From Romanomermis culicivorax (lineage: Eukaryota; Nematoda; Enoplea; Mermithida; Mermithidae), in NCBI GenBank assembly GCA_963922205.1, contig CAWUHX010000212.1, positions 558,001 through 622,000 on the forward strand: 64,000 nucleotides of DNA, in the 5' to 3' direction. Under the pieces are notes generated by a model. It worked only from the letters and a program-made list of their open reading frames with translations, made no database searches and had not been told where the DNA came from. The translations under genes were made by a program, and so were the position numbers. Positions 31,241-43,685 of the stretch are shown in pieces; the stretch's first letter is position 1; every line of letters starts with the position of its first letter.

Positions 31241-34055
31241 AAAACCAGGCATCATTTTTGAGAAAGTTTGGAAATTGAACAATCACACAGCAAATCAGTG
31301 TCATAATAGTCAAACTAGACACAAATTTCCAGGTGGCATATTCCAAGTGAAAAAATCGATATTTGAAGAGCTAGATTCTTCGGACATAAAAGTGCCTCAA
31401 GCTGATCAATATTGTCCATTTATTGCAGTTTACGATTTTGAATCATTATGAATGAAGAACAAACAAGAAAAATCACAAAAGCTGACTTATACTGCTGAAC
31501 ATGTTCCAGTGTCTTGTGCTGTGGCTACGAATTTACCTGGCTGTAAACAGCCACAATGCTTTGTTGGTGAAGATCCTGACTCATTGATTCAAACAATGCT
31601 GGATTATATAGAATCAATTAGTGCACTACAAAATGAAATTTTGACTTAGAAATTCGCTCCATTATTTAAACTTGAACAAAATATTAAAAATTGTGAAAAT
31701 CATATCGAGAATTTGGAGAAGGTCAAAAATGATAGTCAGAGGGAAAAGGGGCATTTGAATTATATTTGTGGGCTAAAAAATCGATTATTAGGATACTGTG
31801 CCTTGAAAATATAATATCAACTTAATCAAATGGAACTTATTTCCCAAACTTGTAGAAGCAGCAGTACAATCGCAAAAATTCAAACAATGGCCAAAAGCAA
31901 TACTTCGTAATGGTGCCTATTTATGCTCATCAACTGACAAAGTTAAATTTTTGGATGCTAGTGTTTATGCAGCCCAGGGTTTTAGTTTGGATACCTTTAT
32001 GAAGGCTTATAAGGCAACAATGGTCGAGGCTCATTTTCCATATGAATATTGGGATTCATATGACAGGTTAGATGAAACTCAGCTGCCACCAATGGAGTGC
32101 TTAGCAGCCTCAAGAAACAACATATTAGTGAAGATGATTACAATCAATGCCAAAAATATTGGACTGTAAACAATATGACTACTTTGAGGGATTATTTAGA
32201 ATTCTACAACTTACATGATGTGATACCATTTTCAGAGGCCTGTACCAACATGCAGAAATTTATTGGTCCAATTTTAGTATTGATATTTTTAGAGAATCTT
32301 TAAAAAAACATCTTTAAAAACATTCTAGACACTCAATTGGCCCTCTTTTCTGAAAAATCAAAGAATCTTCATTATTCCTTAAAGTCAAGTATGCAAGGAT
32401 GTGTGGAGGCTTGGCCATGGTCATGACTCGATTAGCAAAGACTTCAATGCACTTTACCTCTGGGCCCAATCAATGCCAACCTCTACAGGCCATTTTGATC
32501 ACTGGAAACTAATGAATCATAAAAGCTTCAAGAAAATCATTTCTTCAAGATTTCAGTTGAATAGTTGGAACAGGAGAGTCGGAAATGTGGACACTTCATT
32601 TAACATCTGGGAAATGGATCCAAAAAGTGCATTGGCAGAAGGCAGCTGCCAGGTGAAGGATTTTGCCATGAATCTAATACTACGTACGAATTTTATGGAT
32701 GCTTATGGCATTGTCATCAATGCCCAATGAGTCAAAAAAACAAAAGCAAAGATTGTCAGGAAGCAGCATGGATTATTGAAAAGGAGGCTTATATTAGGTT
32801 ATTAGGCTACAATTTCATTACAATGTCGGAATGCCAGTGGTATTCACAGTGATGGCACTATATAAACCAAAATAGGAAAAATTGATGAACATTCTACAAT
32901 AGTCGTTTTGTTACATATTCTCAGATGAAAAATTTGATTTTGAATGGATCAGTTTTCGGTTTTGCAAAAGTAGACATAAAAACACTGGATTATCTGAAGG
33001 AAAAGTATGCAGATTTCCCTCCAATTATAAAGCATGTGGGTATTGGAATAGACAATATTGGAGAACACATGAAAAAATATGCACAAGAAAATGATCAAAT
33101 GAAGAATCCAAGGCAAAGCCTGATCGGCAGTTATATTGGAAAAGAAATGATGATGTCTACACCAATAATAAGATTTCTCATAAACCACAGACTGAAATTG
33201 GAAAAAATTTATGAAGTCATTCAGTATGATGAAACTCGACCTTTCAAAGCTTTTGGCGACAAGGTTACAAAGCATAGAAGAGAAGGTGATGAAGACCCAG
33301 ACTTAGCAATCCTAGCAGATACTTACAAATTACTGGGCAATACAGCATATGGAAAAACATTGACAAATAAGGAAAATCACATTGATGTATTTTACTGTGA
33401 TAAGAAAAGAGCCACTAACGCCAGTTACAGCCTTGAATCAAGCACATAACGAAAATTGCTATGATTTCATATGCCGAAACATCAAATTTCATTAGACCTA
33501 CTCATTGTTATTGGATCATCTGTGTACAATTGGGTGAAGATCAGAATGTTGGAATTTTTTATGATGTTCCAAAAGTTTATTTTGATAAATCAAAATATCA
33601 GTGTATGGAAACGGACACAGATAGCATTTATTTGGTGTTATTCTGCACAGATTTATTAGATGCAGTGAAAACCAGAGGTCAAAGATGAATTTTTGAAAGA
33701 AATTTATCCAAATTGTTCGTTATAAAAAAGGAAGACAAAAGAACTAATGGGCTTCTAAAAGATGAGTGGCAAAGCACTGCCATGTGTTGCCTTGCAGCAA
33801 AAACTTATATTGGCATTGGGGATAGAGAAACAAAAATCAAAGGGTTGATGGAGAAGATTAACAGTTTACACTTTGAGAAATATGCCACAGTGCTCAAAAC
33901 CAGAGAATCTAATGGTGGTGTCAATATTGGTTTTCAGCTGAAAAGTGATGATAATGGCATGTGGTTCTATGTACAAAAAACAGGGTTTACCTTATCTGTA
34001 TGTTAAAGGGAAAGTATTGGATGATGGAATCACTACAGTTCCATTAGATATATAA
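31241..34055 (+). pseudogene. Protein-primed family B DNA polymerase, decayed
   Basis: Motifs in order: an N-terminal HKFPGGIFQVKKSIFEEL, Exo I VYDFES (D-x-E at 31434-31442), then HFPYEYWDSYDRLDETQLPP (about 32030). These are followed by motif A DFNALYLWAQSMP (32440), motif B KLLGNTAYGKT (about 33331) and motif C METDTDSIYL (about 33606). The C-terminus ends VLDDGITTVPLDI and TAA at 34053. These are features of Polinton/Maverick-like and related virus-derived PolBs. The gene is broken by TGA at 31449, TAG at 31647 and several frameshifts (about 32100, 32290, 32740, 33450, 33690, 34000). The first PolB motifs lie in the same open frame (31143-31451) as the C-terminus of the MULE transposase. 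No capsid, ATPase or retroviral-type integrase of a Polinton is nearby. Confidence 0.85.
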
Positions 34056-34151
34056 ATGATGAACATAAGATGAAAAAAAATGAATGAAGAAAAAAAATAG
34101 AAAATGAAAAAATACTAAATAAGTAAAAAGAATATATATTCCATATTTATT

Positions 34152-34612
34152 TGAATAAAAGGCCCCCTCAAATAAATGGCACCCTCTAATAGAAATCGCA
34201 CCTTTGACCATATAAAAAATAATAAACCGTGTGCTGTTTATTAGAATCATAAGTATCCTTAATGTAGACTTCATTAGAGGAAAACCATCAAATTTCAAGC
34301 CGCCTCAAAATAAATGAATTCTGGGTAAGTTATTTTCCATTCTTTTTTCTTGAATTTCATTAGTTGTTTTTATTTTTTCCTGTTTTCCTTTCAATACTTT
34401 TGTTTTCTCTTTCCTTTTTGTTTGTCTTCTTTTTCATTTTTTGGTGTAGAGGTGTATGATATTTGTTTGAAGATGAAACGTCACTTGTTGAGATTCCATG
34501 AAAGAATGAGGCGAAAAATTTTAATAAATGACGCCCGCAAATAGGCGCACCCTCTAATGAGTGGAGCACTAAACGGACCCAAAAAATAATAAATGGCACA
34601 CCATTTATTGGA
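34152..34612. repeat. Two ~95-base copies of a hairpin-forming repeat
   Basis: 34152-34252 and 34523-34612 share blocks in the same order (AATAAA, GCACCCTCTAAT, AAAAAATAATAAA). Each ends in an inverted repeat, best preserved as AATAAATGGCACACCATTTATT-like arms at about 34590-34611. They could be MITE remnants or the outer part of the MULE-PolB element. Confidence 0.4.
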
Positions 34613-35329
34613 ATAATTACAGTATATATATATATATTTACTCTATATATACTTACTCATTTAGTTTTATTATGATTATCTTTTTTTCATATAAATTTGC
34701 TTCCACAGGGTATTAGGTGCATAGTGAGGAGCCAATGAGGGCCTAAGATCAGGTGGAAGCCAGCAGTGAATGACTGCCTAGAGTTGGGCGCTGCGAGTCA
34801 TACATTCTCTGTATGGCAGGTGTTTCATGTAAAAAAAGGATACTTGGTGCTACATTGTACTGGCCTCCATCCGGCTGGCACCCAGGCTGGTCTGCAAAGA
34901 TCAGTGCTAAGGATTACACATAAGCATATGTTATAGCTTGCAGCTGACGAGCTGCAGCTAAAATATATGTGAAGAAGAAAAAATATAGTGCAAGAGCACA
35001 AATCATACATGTTTTTAAGAATGAGTCATAACAATTTTTTCTTTGAACTTTAAGGCAGCTAGCTAATATGATGATGTAATTGGTCCAGCTTCATAAAAAA
35101 TTATATGTAAAGCACTGGTCATAGCTTATAACACATGTGTGCTCCCTGTTCTTTGTATTTGCATTATGGGGCCTATCTTCAACACAGGGGTTTCTCTTTT
35201 TTACGCCTCAGCCCCCTTATAGACTACTATTATATTTATTTTAAACAACTTGTTATTGAAAAAGTGATAATTTTCATTTTAAAAATGATTAATTTTGTTA
35301 AAATATATTTATAAAAATATAGCTGGGCT
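34613..35329. other. Spacer, no gene seen
   Basis: Contains a (TA)n tract at about 34622-34655. Between 34700 and 34930 there is a more GC-balanced segment with no frame or tRNA-like boxes that I could support. Confidence 0.4.
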
Positions 35330-36263
35330 GAAACCGACGTTCTAAGTTTCTCTTGAAAGGTATATCTCTGTGTCAATAGCAGGCCTATATACAAATTCGG
35401 ACATTCGTGGTTGATTTTAAGTTTTTGATTCTCGTACTACCAAGTTTTGTTTCTTCTAAGTTTTAACCTCATCTGCCCTTAATCTTGGGGTGCTGAGTTA
35501 GTCTTCCACTGGCATTCTGGATATATCCTGCTGGATTCCAAGAATGATTATTAAAATAAGATTGAAACTTTCTGTCAATGTGAAAATAACAGTTTTCTTA
35601 CTGCATTTAGGGCATGCTAAATTTTGTATACTGCTTGATGTGCAACCATTTGCACATCAGCATCTGCTGTCAGTTCTAAGAACATTTTCCCATAAAAAAT
35701 TTTCTTTTTGCAATAAAATTCTCATAATATAAAATTTCAAAAATTTGTAAAATGCTTAAAAAGTATAATTAAGCATTTTAGCTAATTTCCTTTTGAAATA
35801 CTCTGAGTACACGAATTTTTCTTTTCCTAGAAATTAGACCTAGAAAATCAGGGCATTTGGAACAGCAGTAACTTTAGAAAAAAATAAAAATGCGATAAAA
35901 TTTAAGTTTTGAAAAATTTGGAAAATTGTGAGTTGACACTTCATTATAAAATTCCTAGTGATTTTTTCCCTATGTTTGGAAATTAAAAAAGACATATAAA
36001 ATAACACAAAAAATGCTTCTACGGGATATATATCACATAAATTATAAAATGTACCTATGTAAACAAGAAAAGAACAAAAAATCTGCATGAAATTGTGCAG
36101 CATTCACCTTGAGCCAAATTTCACAATGAAATTGTGCAGCATTCACCTTGAGCCAAATTTCACAATGAAATTGTGCATTCCTGCACTTCAGCCATAACTG
36201 TATGTGCCATATTGGAAATTGGCTTGGCTGTTTCATCAAAGGCATCACCATTGGATCATGCTG

Positions 36264-39200
36264 CTATGGCTGGTTGTCTCATAGTGCAAGGGTTTCAACC
36301 TGCTGATGGTCACGATGTTCACCACAAATAATGAAATGTGCAAAACAATGAGTGGACTGGGCCATGGAAGTCCCAATTTTTTCCGCTTATTGACTTTTAG
36401 CAGATTCCAGTCCTTTTAATGGAACGTTTGTTCCTTGGACTTTGTATCAAAGTAGCTTTTCAATTTTTCTGCAACGTTTTCAATATTTTTGGCATTATCA
36501 TCATAAAAGTTGACCAAATGATTTGTCAACACAAATTTGTAAGCCTCCACATTTACATCTGGCATAACAATGTGATATGCTTCTGCTAAGTTTAACCTGA
36601 AGGTTGCTTCATGATCTCTAAGCATTGAAAATGGGGATTGCCCTGTTGCCATATGTGGCATAGCATTGTAGACAAAGAAGCCTTTTTTCTGAGCTGCTTA
36701 ATCAATGTCTGATTAAATCTTTCGACCATACCATCTCCTTGAGGATGGTAAGCTGTCCTATAGATCTTCTGACATTCTAACAACTTGCAGATCTTTTTCA
36801 TAAGGTCAGAGGTGGGACATTTACCTCTATTACTGAGTAGTCTCCACAGATTCCCATATCTGAAAATGATAGCTTGGATAAATGTGTCCACTATGGTGCT
36901 AGCTGACTGATCTGGGATCAGTTCAGCTTCAACCCACTCTGAAATAATCCTGAAAGACTATCACATATGGTCTCTTCTTGCAAGGTGGAGAATTCTCTAC
37001 AATATCCACTGATTCAATGTCAAGTGAACCTTCTTCAATGATTGGTATCAGTGGGGGCCTTCAGGATTTCCCCAGTTAGCCATTTGACAAATTGGACAAA
37101 ACTTTATGGAATGTTGGACATTCTTTTCTATGCCAGGTCACCAGAATCATTTCTTGATTATCACTAACGTTCTTTTGAACCCTTAGAGAGTCATTATAAT
37201 GGCATCATGGTACTGATGTGATGCATTGTCCCTCATGCAAATTGGAAGAACCACTCAATCATCAGCTCCTTACCCAGCTTCGGAGTATAGCACTTCATTC
37301 TGGATCAAAAATCCAATATGCTATTTTTTTGTCTCATTCGGGCCTAATCTGTCAAAATAATGTTCCAAGACCTCATTTGTTCTCTCCAAGAGGGCCATGA
37401 GATAATCTCTAATCATCCCTTTTAGCAGCTCCTCTTCTTTTGAGTCTTTTTTCTTGTCTTTTTTGTCAAAGTAAATTCTAGTTATTTTTGTAAATAGTTA
37501 CTTTTTTTTCTTTATCTTTTCCCTGGCTCTTTTCCTTTCCCACTTCTCATCTCTGATTGCCTTCAGGCTTAACTCTCGCCTGATCTTCCATTCTCACTTC
37601 TTTTGCCCAGCTCCTTGTAACAATGGCATTTATAAAGTTTGCCAGCAAATTAGACTTGAGATCACCCTCAGAACCATCAGGATAGATTTGGGTAAGTCTG
37701 GAATTTCTGTCTATTTTCTGACAATCCCAACTTTGATCTTCACACTCTTGCTCATGTGAGGATTTTGATCTGTCAAAGTCCTGCATCTTGTGAGAAAATT
37801 GGGATGAACCTCATCAATCTTTTGCTCCTGATCTTCCAACTTTGACTCTCTATTTTCCTCTGAGAACATGTATTCCCATTTTGGTAGTACCTTCTCAGTT
37901 TGATCATCCAGTTCATTCGTGCGGGGAAGAAAATCTACCATAGCATTCTGCTTACCAGGCACATACACAAATTTATAGTTAAACTGAGAGATGAAAGAGT
38001 ACCATCTCTTTAGTTTCCCATTTGTCATGGCATTTACCTTCATGGAAAGCAATTGCTTGTGGTCAGTTCTTACAATGACTTTATGCCCTATCAAGTAGTG
38101 CCTATAAAGTTTTAAGCCATTAACTATAGCTAGGCATTCTCTTTCTATAGCTGACCATTTCTTCTCATCTGCTTTCAGGATCCTACTATTGTAGCCTATT
38201 ACCCAGTTATCAGATTTAGTTTCCTGATACAAAACTGCTCCCAGTGCTATTCAGCTAACATGCATCTGAAGGATAAAATCTGCTGACCTGTCAAAAAATT
38301 GCACTGACAACAAAGTGTCTTTAGTGCTATGAAAAACCTGATGATGATTCTTTTTGTGCAAAATTTTTGCTAGTTTAGCTAATTCAGTTCCTAGAAACCT
38401 CTGGAGTTTCTTCTTTGGCTCTAGAAAAGGGAATTCCTTTATGGCCTTGACTTTTTTCAGATTTGGGGAAGCTCCATCCAAATTTAAGATATGTCTCAAA
38501 AAATGGACTCTCTTGGGAAGGATTTCACACTTCTCCAGTTAAAGGGCCAACTGAACCTTTCTCAGAGCTTGTTACACTAATTATAACTTGACTAGGTGTT
38601 CTTCAAAAGTATTTGAAAACACAATAAGGTTGTCTATATAGACCAAGCAGATCTTCCACACATATGGATGCAAAACTCTTTCCATCATGTACTCAAACTC
38701 TGCTGAAGCATTCTTCAGACCAAAGCGCATGACCTTAAACTAATATAGCCCTTCCTTGCATATGAAAGTGGTTTTTCCTTGCTTTCATCATCCAGTGGAA
38801 CTTGCCAATAACCTGATTTAAGATATGAGATAGTATAAAATTTGGCTCTTTCTAAACAATCTAGATGATGAATATCCATCCTATGAATGGGATATTTTTG
38901 ATCCTTAGTGACTTCATTTATACCCCTACAGTCCCCTACTTGTCATTTGGTACCATCCTTCTTTGCTACAAGGAATGAAAAATCTGTCCTAGGCGACTTT
39001 GATGGTTCTATAACACTCCTTTTCAGAGTATCTTGGACATGCTTCTGAGCATGTGGCCTTAAATTTATGGCTATATGATAATAATAATGTTTGGCCACAG
39101 GTGTTGCATCACCTGTGTCTATCTTAGGGGCCAAAGAGGGTGTAATACTTGGAGGATCACTGAGCAGACTAAACACTTCCCTATATTTAGAGAAACATGC

Positions 39201-40560
39201 TAAAGCTGCTCCCAGTCGCTCTGATGGAATGTTTGATTTAGCTAAGATCTTGTACACAATTTCCCTAAACTCTATCTAACCACTTTTAATAAAGTTGGAT
39301 TTAGCTTGAACTGCACAAGTTTGGAAGTTTAGCTTCACTACTTCTTCTTCAACTATATTCCCTTTTAACTGATCCTGATTTAGGTTATCGTGTAACAAGG
39401 AATTAGTATAGCCACTTATCTGATTTTGAATCAGATGGCATCCTGATCCAGTATAATTTCATTCCATCACCACAAAATTGTTTGTAGTACTATTTACTAT
39501 AGTACTATCTATGCGGAATCTCGTTCCCTCTGGTTCATATTCTATCATGATCCCATTTAGAGGATTATTGCCTAATTTATCCCATAGCTTTGCTTTCACA
39601 ACTATATTGGTACTACTTGATAAGTAGACTCGATTTGAACACTACATATATCAAAACCTTCAAAAGACAAATTTTGGCTGAAATTGATCAGCAGTTTGTA
39701 CTGTAGATTCTGTATTATGTTCATGACATCTACAAAATTCATATGAGGGTGTTCCAGAGTTACATATATCCTCTACTGTGTATTAGTGAAGGTCATAGTT
39801 CGATTTTTGAAATCTATTATGACTCCCATTTGTGGATGAGCCAGGAAATTCATCCTCACCATAACATTTTCACCTGCTTTGGGGATTGAAATTGCTTTAC
39901 CTGGAAACTGTCCCCAAATGGTACCTGTCCTAAATTGAATATACCCATGAGTCTGGACTGTTTTACCATTAACCATTCTGACATTCAGTATTCTTAGATA
40001 CTCAATATAATCTGGACCTAAAGTTTCTTTCAGAAACTTAGCTGACATAACTGTGCACTGAGCTCCTGTGTCAATCAGAGCTAATGCTTTACAACCTCCT
40101 ATGATAACCTCTATATGAAATGGAGCTGTTCAAGGATATGCGTTAAACAGCTGCTGTTGCTGAAGATTAGCCAATAGGCCTCTTTTTATTAGCTGAACTG
40201 TTGATGTGACATTTTGAGCTGTGATGGCATTCATTTGGACAATGCAGCCGAATACAATGTTAGGATACCTGCCTGCTCATATTCATTTGTGTTTGTCTTG
40301 CGACCATTACACTTGAGTAGTTGCTTTGAGATTGTTGATTTGTGACTTCTCCCAGATTTAGAGTCTTGTGCAGTCCTGCAATAGCTTGATGTTGCTGAGG
40401 CTGTTGCAGTGCAGTGTCCTGCTGTAATTGTTGCATCTGCTGATACTGCTTCTGGAGCTCCTTCTGTCACTTATTTGAACAATTCTTTGTATTCTGAGTT
40501 TTGCTCAAAGTTTTCATGACTATCCTGATATCCTGAATAACCAACAAGATGCGCTCCTCA
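36264..40560 (-). pseudogene. pol: Element B Pol remnant
   Basis: Pieces in pol order: a Gln-rich linker (about 40400), protease ALIDTGAQ (about 40075), RT fingers ending KKDGTK then TGA (38945-38943, the same position as the TGA in A), and the RT palm with YIDN in place of YMDD (about 38645). Then RNase H with RTDHKQLL (38232-37711), the integrase core GDGMVERFNQTL (36891-36592), and a C-terminal GLPWPSP and SRLKPL stretch near 36290. Many frameshifts and stops, and the mutated RT site, mean it is dead. Confidence 0.88.
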
Positions 40561-40594
40561 GCCTCTGCTATTGAAATTCCCAAGATTAATACAA

Positions 40595-40738
40595 AAAACA
40601 TACAGTTATTCCATCGTCACCTTTTCTTCTTTCTTTGGCGCTTTGTTGCTATGAAAATTTTTTTGCGCGTACTGTTTGTCCACCAATAACTTGCATGTCG
40701 ACTTCCTTATCAGGAAGACAGCCACAGGGCGCCCAACA
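40595..40738 (-). repeat. 5' LTR remnant of element B
   Basis: Aligns with the last ~105-140 bases of the element A LTR and ends GGGCGCCCAACA, against GGGTGCCCAACA in A. The join to pol at about 40590 lacks gag. Confidence 0.65.
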
Positions 40739-40930
40739 TGTCAAACTTGACTTTCCAAACATAATGATTGCAGATCTTGATGATCCTACAAAAACTGAGA
40801 CCATTCATGTAAACTGGTCAAAGAGGTTTTGGACCAACAGACTTGTGAACAGAAAACTCACATGCTATATCCAGAACCAAATGATCAGCCAATGAGACCA
40901 CAAGATGCATTGAACAATGACCCCAAGCAT
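40739..40930 (+). pseudogene. Possible integrase C-terminal scrap of another retroelement
   Basis: The plus strand directly beside B's LTR end encodes IADLDDPTKTETIHVNWSKR. This resembles the end of many Gypsy integrases (IHVNRLKR type). The frame ends at 40893. It is too short to be sure. Confidence 0.35.
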
Positions 40931-40973
40931 GATTATAACTTGAGGAAATGCAGGCGCCAAACGAGGACGTTTA

Positions 40974-41770
40974 GGCCCATGTTCACAATCGCCTGTTAGG
41001 CTGACACAGTGTTAAATTTTGGCTAACATGGTGGTAACACGGTGCTAAGTTTTATCCCCATATTCACAATCGCGTGTTAGGGTCAAAAAAAAAAGTTAAC
41101 ACGGCATTCTAAACCTGCTCCCTACCAGTTTTAGCGGCGTGTTAGCAGTAGTCTGTTTGTTAATTTTTTCAATTGTCATGGATATTATTGACCTATTGGA
41201 TCATATTGATGAAAATGAAGAAATACTACATCATATTCATCACTTTCGGGATAGGGCAAATCCATTTCAGGGCTACGATGACGTTACTTTTAAATCAAGA
41301 TATAAATTGTCGAAAAATGGTGCCTGAGACTTGATTACGCTTCTCCAGGATCAATTAGAAAATTCTGGTCGAAACCATGTGATTCCTCCAGCACTTCAGG
41401 TTACTACAAAATCATGAGTTTTATTCATGAAAATTAACTGCTCATCAAATGACTGTTCAAACTCAAAGATTACATACTGAAAAAAGCTGGCGTTGTTGAA
41501 AAACCTTGTTGACATTGACCACAATGTTTATTTTTTTCCTGTTATATCCTTTTTCATATTAAAAAACATGCTTGAGCTTATTCTGCCACCCTGTTACAAA
41601 AGTAACATGGTGATAAAGAAAGTAACATGGTGTTGGCTAACACAGACTTAACACGCTATTGTGAATATGAGGTGATACTTGACACAGTGTTAGCTCGATC
41701 CCCGTGTTAGCCAACATGGTGTTAAGTCCTAACACCGTGTTGACTTGACACGGGATTGTGAATACGGGCC
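40974..41770 (+). mobile_element. PIF/Harbinger deletion derivative, 797 bases
   Basis: Ends GGCCCATGTTCACAATCGC and, inverted, GGCCCGTATTCACAATCCC; flanked by TTA on both sides (40971-40973, 41771-41773), the TWA duplication of PIF/Harbinger. Subterminal parts contain many copies of TAACACGGTG-like blocks in both orientations. The interior retains the N-terminus of a Harbinger transposase. Confidence 0.85.
41139..41417 (+). pseudogene. Harbinger transposase N-terminal remnant (HARBI1-like)
   Basis: Encodes RANPFQGYDDVTFKSRYKLS, a TGA at about 41325, then DLITLLQDQLE and RNHVIPPALQVTTKS. The sequence of R-NP-YDD-F--RYRLSK, LL--LE and R----PPALQ is that of PIF/Harbinger (HARBI1) transposase N-termini. 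The DDE catalytic part is absent, so it cannot be active. Confidence 0.75.
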
Positions 41771-41773
41771 TTA

Positions 41774-42412
41774 ATTTCTTACAGGAAGACACTATGAAAA
41801 TTGTGAAAAACTTATATTTAATGTAATGCCTTACTGTGTTATTTTTCATATTTTTCAACACATCACTAAACTCGATGGAGCTAACGTCATTCATGCATAG
41901 ACTCACAGTCTAGGCGCAGAAGCTAAATAAGGATGCATGAGTTAATTTTCATAGTCGCCTCACTTTTACTTTTTCGTGTTTTTCTCTTCTGTTGGAAAGA
42001 TGTTCTTGGTTGAATTTATCAATATCAAAATTATACTTTTCATTGCTCAATATCGGCATACGTCACTACAGTAAGATTGTATTAGCTTATCCCATCACTT
42101 GACTAGCTAGTGCTATCCCTACCTGCGTTATCCTTTCAGTTCCAATTATATACAATCAATTAGTTGTCTCATAGCTAAAGGGGGTGTAACATTAGCATGG
42201 ACTAACAGGATAACCTGAACTCAGCAGGGCAGCTGTTCAAATTGTTGACTCATCGGTAGAAACTCCACACGGATAAAAATTCACATCGCTCTTCCCAATT
42301 TATGAAATTCTGTAAAATTTGTCTTTATTACATCATTTAACAGTTTTCTTTTAGTTTCTATTGTGTATGATGATTATAGAGAAGAAACGTTGTTTTGTAT
42401 CAGGCTTGAGAT
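41774..42412. other. Spacer between Harbinger derivative and element C, no gene seen
   Basis: AT-rich with only short chance frames. Its last four bases, AGAT, are the target site of element C. Confidence 0.5.
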
Positions 42413-43008
42413 TGTTGAAATGAGACTTTGGTGGAAGTTGAGAAATATAATGAATGGATTGGTGTCAAAAATAGACCTAATCAGTCACTCGCTAATTCAC
42501 CTAATCAGGCCGAAACCTTAGGTAGAATAAGTTTGCAACAGTTCAGTCAGTCTCAAAATCAGCAAAGATCTCCTGCTTTCGTTCCAAAGAACTGCAGAAG
42601 ATTAAATAACTCTCTGAGCTCAAGTAACTTCAAAACAGGGGCAAACCTAGAAGTCAGGCCGAGAATTGAGTTGTAAATGTAGACTTGCACGCTGGGTGGC
42701 ACTCCAGAAATCTGGGGTCTAACCTGTGTTCCCTCCACTGCGAGTAATCCACTAAATGTCCGGCCGGTGGGTCGTTGTATTTCAGGTGAACACTCCACAA
42801 AATATAATAAAAATAATATTATAATATATGGCCTACTGGCTGCCGATTTTCTATATTATAAAAACAAACAAATAATCAAAAAATGACTGAAAACATAGAC
42901 GATGGACATTTTTATGCACGGTTTCTATGCAAATCAGCGTCGACATGATTTGCGTCAACTTTGGCTATTTCTTCACAACCTGGAGATAGACTATGTCCAT
43001 CCCCGACA
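42413..43008 (-). repeat. 3' LTR of element C
   Basis: Matches 55655-56249 with scattered changes (for example CAGTTCAGTCAG against CAGTTCGGTCAG). The plus-strand frame 42428-42676 recurs in both LTRs only because the LTRs are copies. Confidence 0.93.
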
Positions 43009-43685
43009 TCCCTCGAGCCTCAAAACTGACCAACCAGAGGTTAAAAAGATTCATAATACACGGCAATGACAATTTCAGAACCTTTTCAGGCCCTAATACA
43101 GTCAAAGCAGTTTTCTGAACCTTTTTGGTCATTCATGCCCCCTTGCGGAAAGCTTTCCGAATGACCACCCTCTTACGTCAAGTCTTTTTACCAGGCATAC
43201 CGGAATGTCGACAAGGCCGTCCGGGTGTGCTACCTATTGGTCTGGATGCCAACCGATCGACGACTCTGCATCGGCTTGATTTCATTGGCCTACCGCCGAA
43301 TCCAATTTGACCTGCACCAGGGCCGAGGGTCTTCAGTTGCCGACCATCCCATGACCTTTCATTTCGTGCCATACACTGGACGCCAGGGACAGAACATTTA
43401 TCTGTCTATCTCTTTCAGGTTGCGTGTTTCGCCATGAAGTCTCCGCCCTTTTTCCAACATTGCCCTCGTCAAAAATTTTCTATTATATCTAAATAATCTA
43501 CAAAATATGTACATTAGTACGAGTATCACAAAAAAAATCAAATATCCTGGCGTATCGATTGAGCAAAAAAAATAAAAATAAGGCGAGATTATAACCAAGA
43601 TTAAGTGAAAAAATAAATTTTTGTACATGCCCATTTGGCTATGCGAGGTACGAAAAACGAATAAAAAATTTAAAGCAGGCAACAA
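43009..43685 (-). other. Element C 3' non-coding region and putative polypurine tract
   Basis: The minus strand reads GAGGCTCGAGGGA before the LTR, matching GACGCACGAGGGA in element A. Farther upstream the two also share CCTC---TAGGTC/TTGGTC-GTTT spacing. No coding sequence seen. Confidence 0.5.

Larger units (their letters stand above)
35330..40738 (-). mobile_element. Truncated Ty3/Gypsy element B, related to A
   Basis: From about 35330 to 36264 the DNA resembles the pol-ORF3 gap of element A (20400-21375). 36264-40560 is a decayed pol, and 40595-40738 matches the end of A's 5' LTR (GGCGCTTTG... GGGCGCCCAACA). Gag, the leader ORF, most of the 5' LTR, ORF3 and the 3' LTR are missing. At the donor site equivalent to A's GACG|GTAAGT, B reads GACAGAAAGT, so the GT is lost. 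B is closer to A than to C. Confidence 0.8.

Noticed and set aside
28782-34055. A complete Polinton/Maverick
   Set aside because: PolB is present but no capsid genes, packaging ATPase, adenoviral-type protease or retroviral-type integrase was found; a MULE domain is joined instead.
42428-42676. 82-codon frame also present at 55670-55918
   Set aside because: Duplicated only because both lie in the LTRs of element C; no domain.
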